The position numbers and the translations under genes are program-made. A DNA stretch of 33,820 bases from an uncultured Lachnospiraceae bacterium (GTDB lineage: Bacteria > Bacillota > Clostridia > Lachnospirales > Lachnospiraceae): NCBI GenBank assembly GCA_958426095.1, contig CATZYB010000003.1, positions 1 to 33,820 on the forward strand, in the 5' to 3' direction. Positions 32,027 to 33,820 of this stretch are shown here, one piece after another (positions within the stretch are counted from its first letter, which is position 1; each line of letters begins with the position of its first letter). The notes beneath the pieces are model-generated. The model did not search any database, was not told the origin of the DNA, and worked only from the letters and a program-made list of their open reading frames with translations.

Positions 32027-32995
32027 ATGGATGCAAAAAGTGTGATCAAACAGGTGAAGGAACAAAAAAATGAGATTCGTCAGGTTTACTGGGTAGCCTG
32101 CGGAGGCAGTCTGGTGGATCTATATCCGGCCCATTGTATGTTGATGGCTGAAAGTACTCTGGTGGAATCCGGTATTTACACAAGTAAAGAATTTATTCTT
32201 GCAGCACCGAAAAAACTGGGTGAACATAGCCTTGTGATTCTTTGCAGCCATTCCGGCGGCACAAAGGAAACTTTGGATGCGGCGGAACTTGGTCTGTCAA
32301 AAAATGCGGCAGTTGTCATGATGACAAATCGCCCGGGCAGTCCGGCGGACAGCGATAAATGGATTTCATGGGTTTATCCTTGGGGCGACGATCTGAAAAC
32401 TTCAGAAATCCCGAGCGGAATCAGCCTTTCGCTTGCGGCGGAGGTGCTGGCTGCACAGGAGACATTTTCGTCCTATGATGCTTTAATGGAGGGTATTGAA
32501 AAAATGGACGAGGTCGTAGCCAAGGCAAAAGTTCGTGTACGTGAAGAATTATGTGACCGTTTTGCACAGCTTTGTACGGAGCATCCATTTTTATATATTC
32601 TTGGGAGCGGCGCCAGCTTCAGCCAGACTTATGGATTTGCTATCTGCAGTTTGATGGAAATGCAGTGGCAGCATTGTGCGTATATTCACAGCGGTGAATA
32701 TTTCCACGGCCCATTTGAAGTGACAGAAAATGGTGTGTTCTATTTTCTTCAGAAGAGTTCGGGGAAATGCCGTCCGATGGATGAGCGGGCAGAGGACTTT
32801 TTAAAGACTCATACCGATTGTCTGATGGTACTGGATGCTTTGGACTATGGCATGGATGCCATTGATCCGGCGGTTCGGGATTATCTGGACCCGGTACTTT
32901 TTTATCCGATGAATTGTGAACTTCGTTCAGCCCGGGGCAAGGTTTTTGACCATGATGTGGATTATCGGAGATATATGGGCAAGGTTGCTTATTAA
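32027..32995 (+). CDS. frlB: FrlB-like sugar-phosphate/amine deglycase (SIS domains)
   Basis: A 322-residue protein with two SIS domains. Domain 1 begins IRQVYWVACGGSLVDLY; domain 2 begins PFLYILGSGASFSQTYGFA. SGEYFHGPFE (222-231, with E224 and H227) matches the SGEF-x-HGP-L-E motif of E. coli FrlB, and the C terminus YRRYMGKVAY matches its RRYYG-x-x-x-Y end. FrlB splits fructoselysine 6-phosphate into lysine and glucose 6-phosphate; relatives act on glucoselysine or fructose-asparagine phosphates, so the exact amine is uncertain. Start choice: ATG 32027 has AGGAGG six bases upstream; earlier in-frame ATGs have none. Between the epimerases and an FrlD-like kinase, the context strongly supports an Amadori pathway. 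Confidence 0.87.
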   Translation: MDAKSVIKQVKEQKNEIRQVYWVACGGSLVDLYPAHCMLMAESTLVESGIYTSKEFILAAPKKLGEHSLVILCSHSGGTKETLDAAELGLSKNAAVVMMTNRPGSPADSDKWISWVYPWGDDLKTSEIPSGISLSLAAEVLAAQETFSSYDALMEGIEKMDEVVAKAKVRVREELCDRFAQLCTEHPFLYILGSGASFSQTYGFAICSLMEMQWQHCAYIHSGEYFHGPFEVTENGVFYFLQKSSGKCRPMDERAEDFLKTHTDCLMVLDALDYGMDAIDPAVRDYLDPVLFYPMNCELRSARGKVFDHDVDYRRYMGKVAY

Positions 32996-33010
32996 GAAAT
33001 GAGGTGCGGT

Positions 33011-33820
33011 ATGACATATCCGGTAAAAGTGTTGGGCTTTGGCGATAATGTTGTTGATAAATATGAACATTTGAAAATCATGTACCCAGGCGGAAATGCG
33101 GTGAATTTTGCTGTTTATGCAAAACAGTTTGGCGCTGAAAGAAGCGCTTATATGGGTATTTTCGGAAGCGACAGAGAGGCGGAGCATGTCATTGCTTCGC
33201 TGGAAGCGGAACAGATTGAGCTTGTGAAGTGCATTCAGGTCATTGGAGAAAATGGCTGTTCAAAAAATACGGTGATCGATGGCGACCGGGTATTTCTCGA
33301 GAGTAACGAGGGCGGTGTCCGCGGCGATATGCGCTATGCCCTGAGTCGGTTTGATCTGGATTATATACGCCAGTTTGATGTGGTACACACGGGAAATTAT
33401 TGTTTTACGGAGCGGGAATTGCCGAAGATCAAGGCGGCGGGCGTTCCGGTCAGCTTTGATTTTTCTGATGATTCGGAGGATGCTTATATTGAAGCGGCAG
33501 CTCCGTCGGTAACTTACGCATTTCTTTCGTGCAGTGACCTGGAAGAATCGGAGATCCGTGAAAAGCTGAAATGGATCGCATCCCTTGGGCCGTCTTTTGT
33601 ATGTGCATCCCGGGGGGCGGAAGGCTGTATTGCTTTTGATGGAAATCGGTATTATGTTCAGCCAGCTATGCCGGTCAGGAAAATGGCAGATACGATGGGA
33701 GCTGGAGACAGTCTTTTGACATCTTTTCTGGTTGGTTATCTGTCGGCTAAAAAAAATGGGCGGACTGACGAGACGGCCATTCCGGAAGCTTTGAAGGAGG
33801 CTGCAGCTTTTGCTTCAAGG
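33011..33820 (+). CDS. frlD: FrlD-like fructoselysine 6-kinase, PfkB family (3' end outside window)
   Basis: The frame runs from ATG 33011 (GAGGTG upstream) to the right edge without a stop: 270 residues, already slightly longer than the 261-residue E. coli FrlD. The start GFGDNVVDKYEH and PGGNAVNFAVYAKQFG match the FrlD start as I recall it; VSFDFSDD and the PfkB ATP motif DTMGAGDS (227-234, catalytic D233) follow. It would phosphorylate fructoselysine or a related Amadori compound at C6, making the substrate for the FrlB-like deglycase 15 bp upstream. The true end lies outside the window, perhaps only a few codons away. Confidence 0.88.
   Translation, partial: MTYPVKVLGFGDNVVDKYEHLKIMYPGGNAVNFAVYAKQFGAERSAYMGIFGSDREAEHVIASLEAEQIELVKCIQVIGENGCSKNTVIDGDRVFLESNEGGVRGDMRYALSRFDLDYIRQFDVVHTGNYCFTERELPKIKAAGVPVSFDFSDDSEDAYIEAAAPSVTYAFLSCSDLEESEIREKLKWIASLGPSFVCASRGAEGCIAFDGNRYYVQPAMPVRKMADTMGAGDSLLTSFLVGYLSAKKNGRTDETAIPEALKEAAAFASR

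Overview
The window is one stretch of a Clostridia chromosome, most like a gut Lachnospiraceae. The signs are Gram-positive genes (mutS2, yhaM, RlmCD-type methyltransferase), lipoprotein and cell-wall sorting signals, strong AGGAGG ribosome sites, a DUF6472-type small protein and a fructoselysine-type pathway. Gene families were recognised by eye from motifs; no database search was run.

Layout. 2-3072: the 3' part of a class II lanthipeptide synthetase gene (lanM, cut by the left edge), then an overlapping sigma-70-like / HTH_16 pair of the kind found on Tn916-type elements. 3121-8229: housekeeping genes (mutS2 on the minus strand; a 46-residue protein, yhaM and an rRNA uracil methyltransferase gene on the plus strand). 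8270-12740, all minus strand: an orphan TrpX-like binding lipoprotein, a three-gene glycolipid-type operon (MGDG-type glycosyltransferase, NodB deacetylase, flippase-like membrane protein) and a small cysteine-rich protein. Next to the last lies a 54-bp relic matching the 3' end of the HD-domain gene found 8 kb away.

12934-20906 is the most interesting part. It is an extracytoplasmic flavoprotein electron-transfer locus: a lipoprotein ApbE flavin transferase, a secreted protein with five FMN_bind repeats, a membrane-anchored single FMN_bind protein, a NapH-like membrane iron-sulfur protein, and a 1170-residue wall-anchored protein. The last combines an FMN_bind-like domain, a FIVAR-like helical domain and two tandem copies of a domain that resembles the Treponema pallidum lipoprotein Tp47. 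Both Tp47-like copies carry a D-x-V-S-x-A-T motif like the ApbE target motif. The same inverted repeat (GTTAG-N6-CTAAY) lies just downstream of the putative promoters of both halves, suggesting one regulon. A working model is quinol to NapH-like protein, to the membrane FMN protein, to the five-FMN carrier, to the wall-anchored terminal protein.

20979-23736: an HD-domain hydrolase, then a WYL regulator with TfoX-like and GyrI-like genes. 23777-26151: a BtpA/SgcQ-family protein with an FGGY sugar kinase. 26200-28600 (minus): a polar amino-acid ABC importer. Divergent from it, 28933-33820: a MATE transporter gene, two FrlC-like epimerases, an FrlB-like deglycase and an FrlD-like kinase (cut by the right edge), which together suggest use of an Amadori compound such as fructoselysine. 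The 332-bp region between these two transcription units holds opposed promoters, perfect inverted repeats and a structured leader ending in eight T residues.
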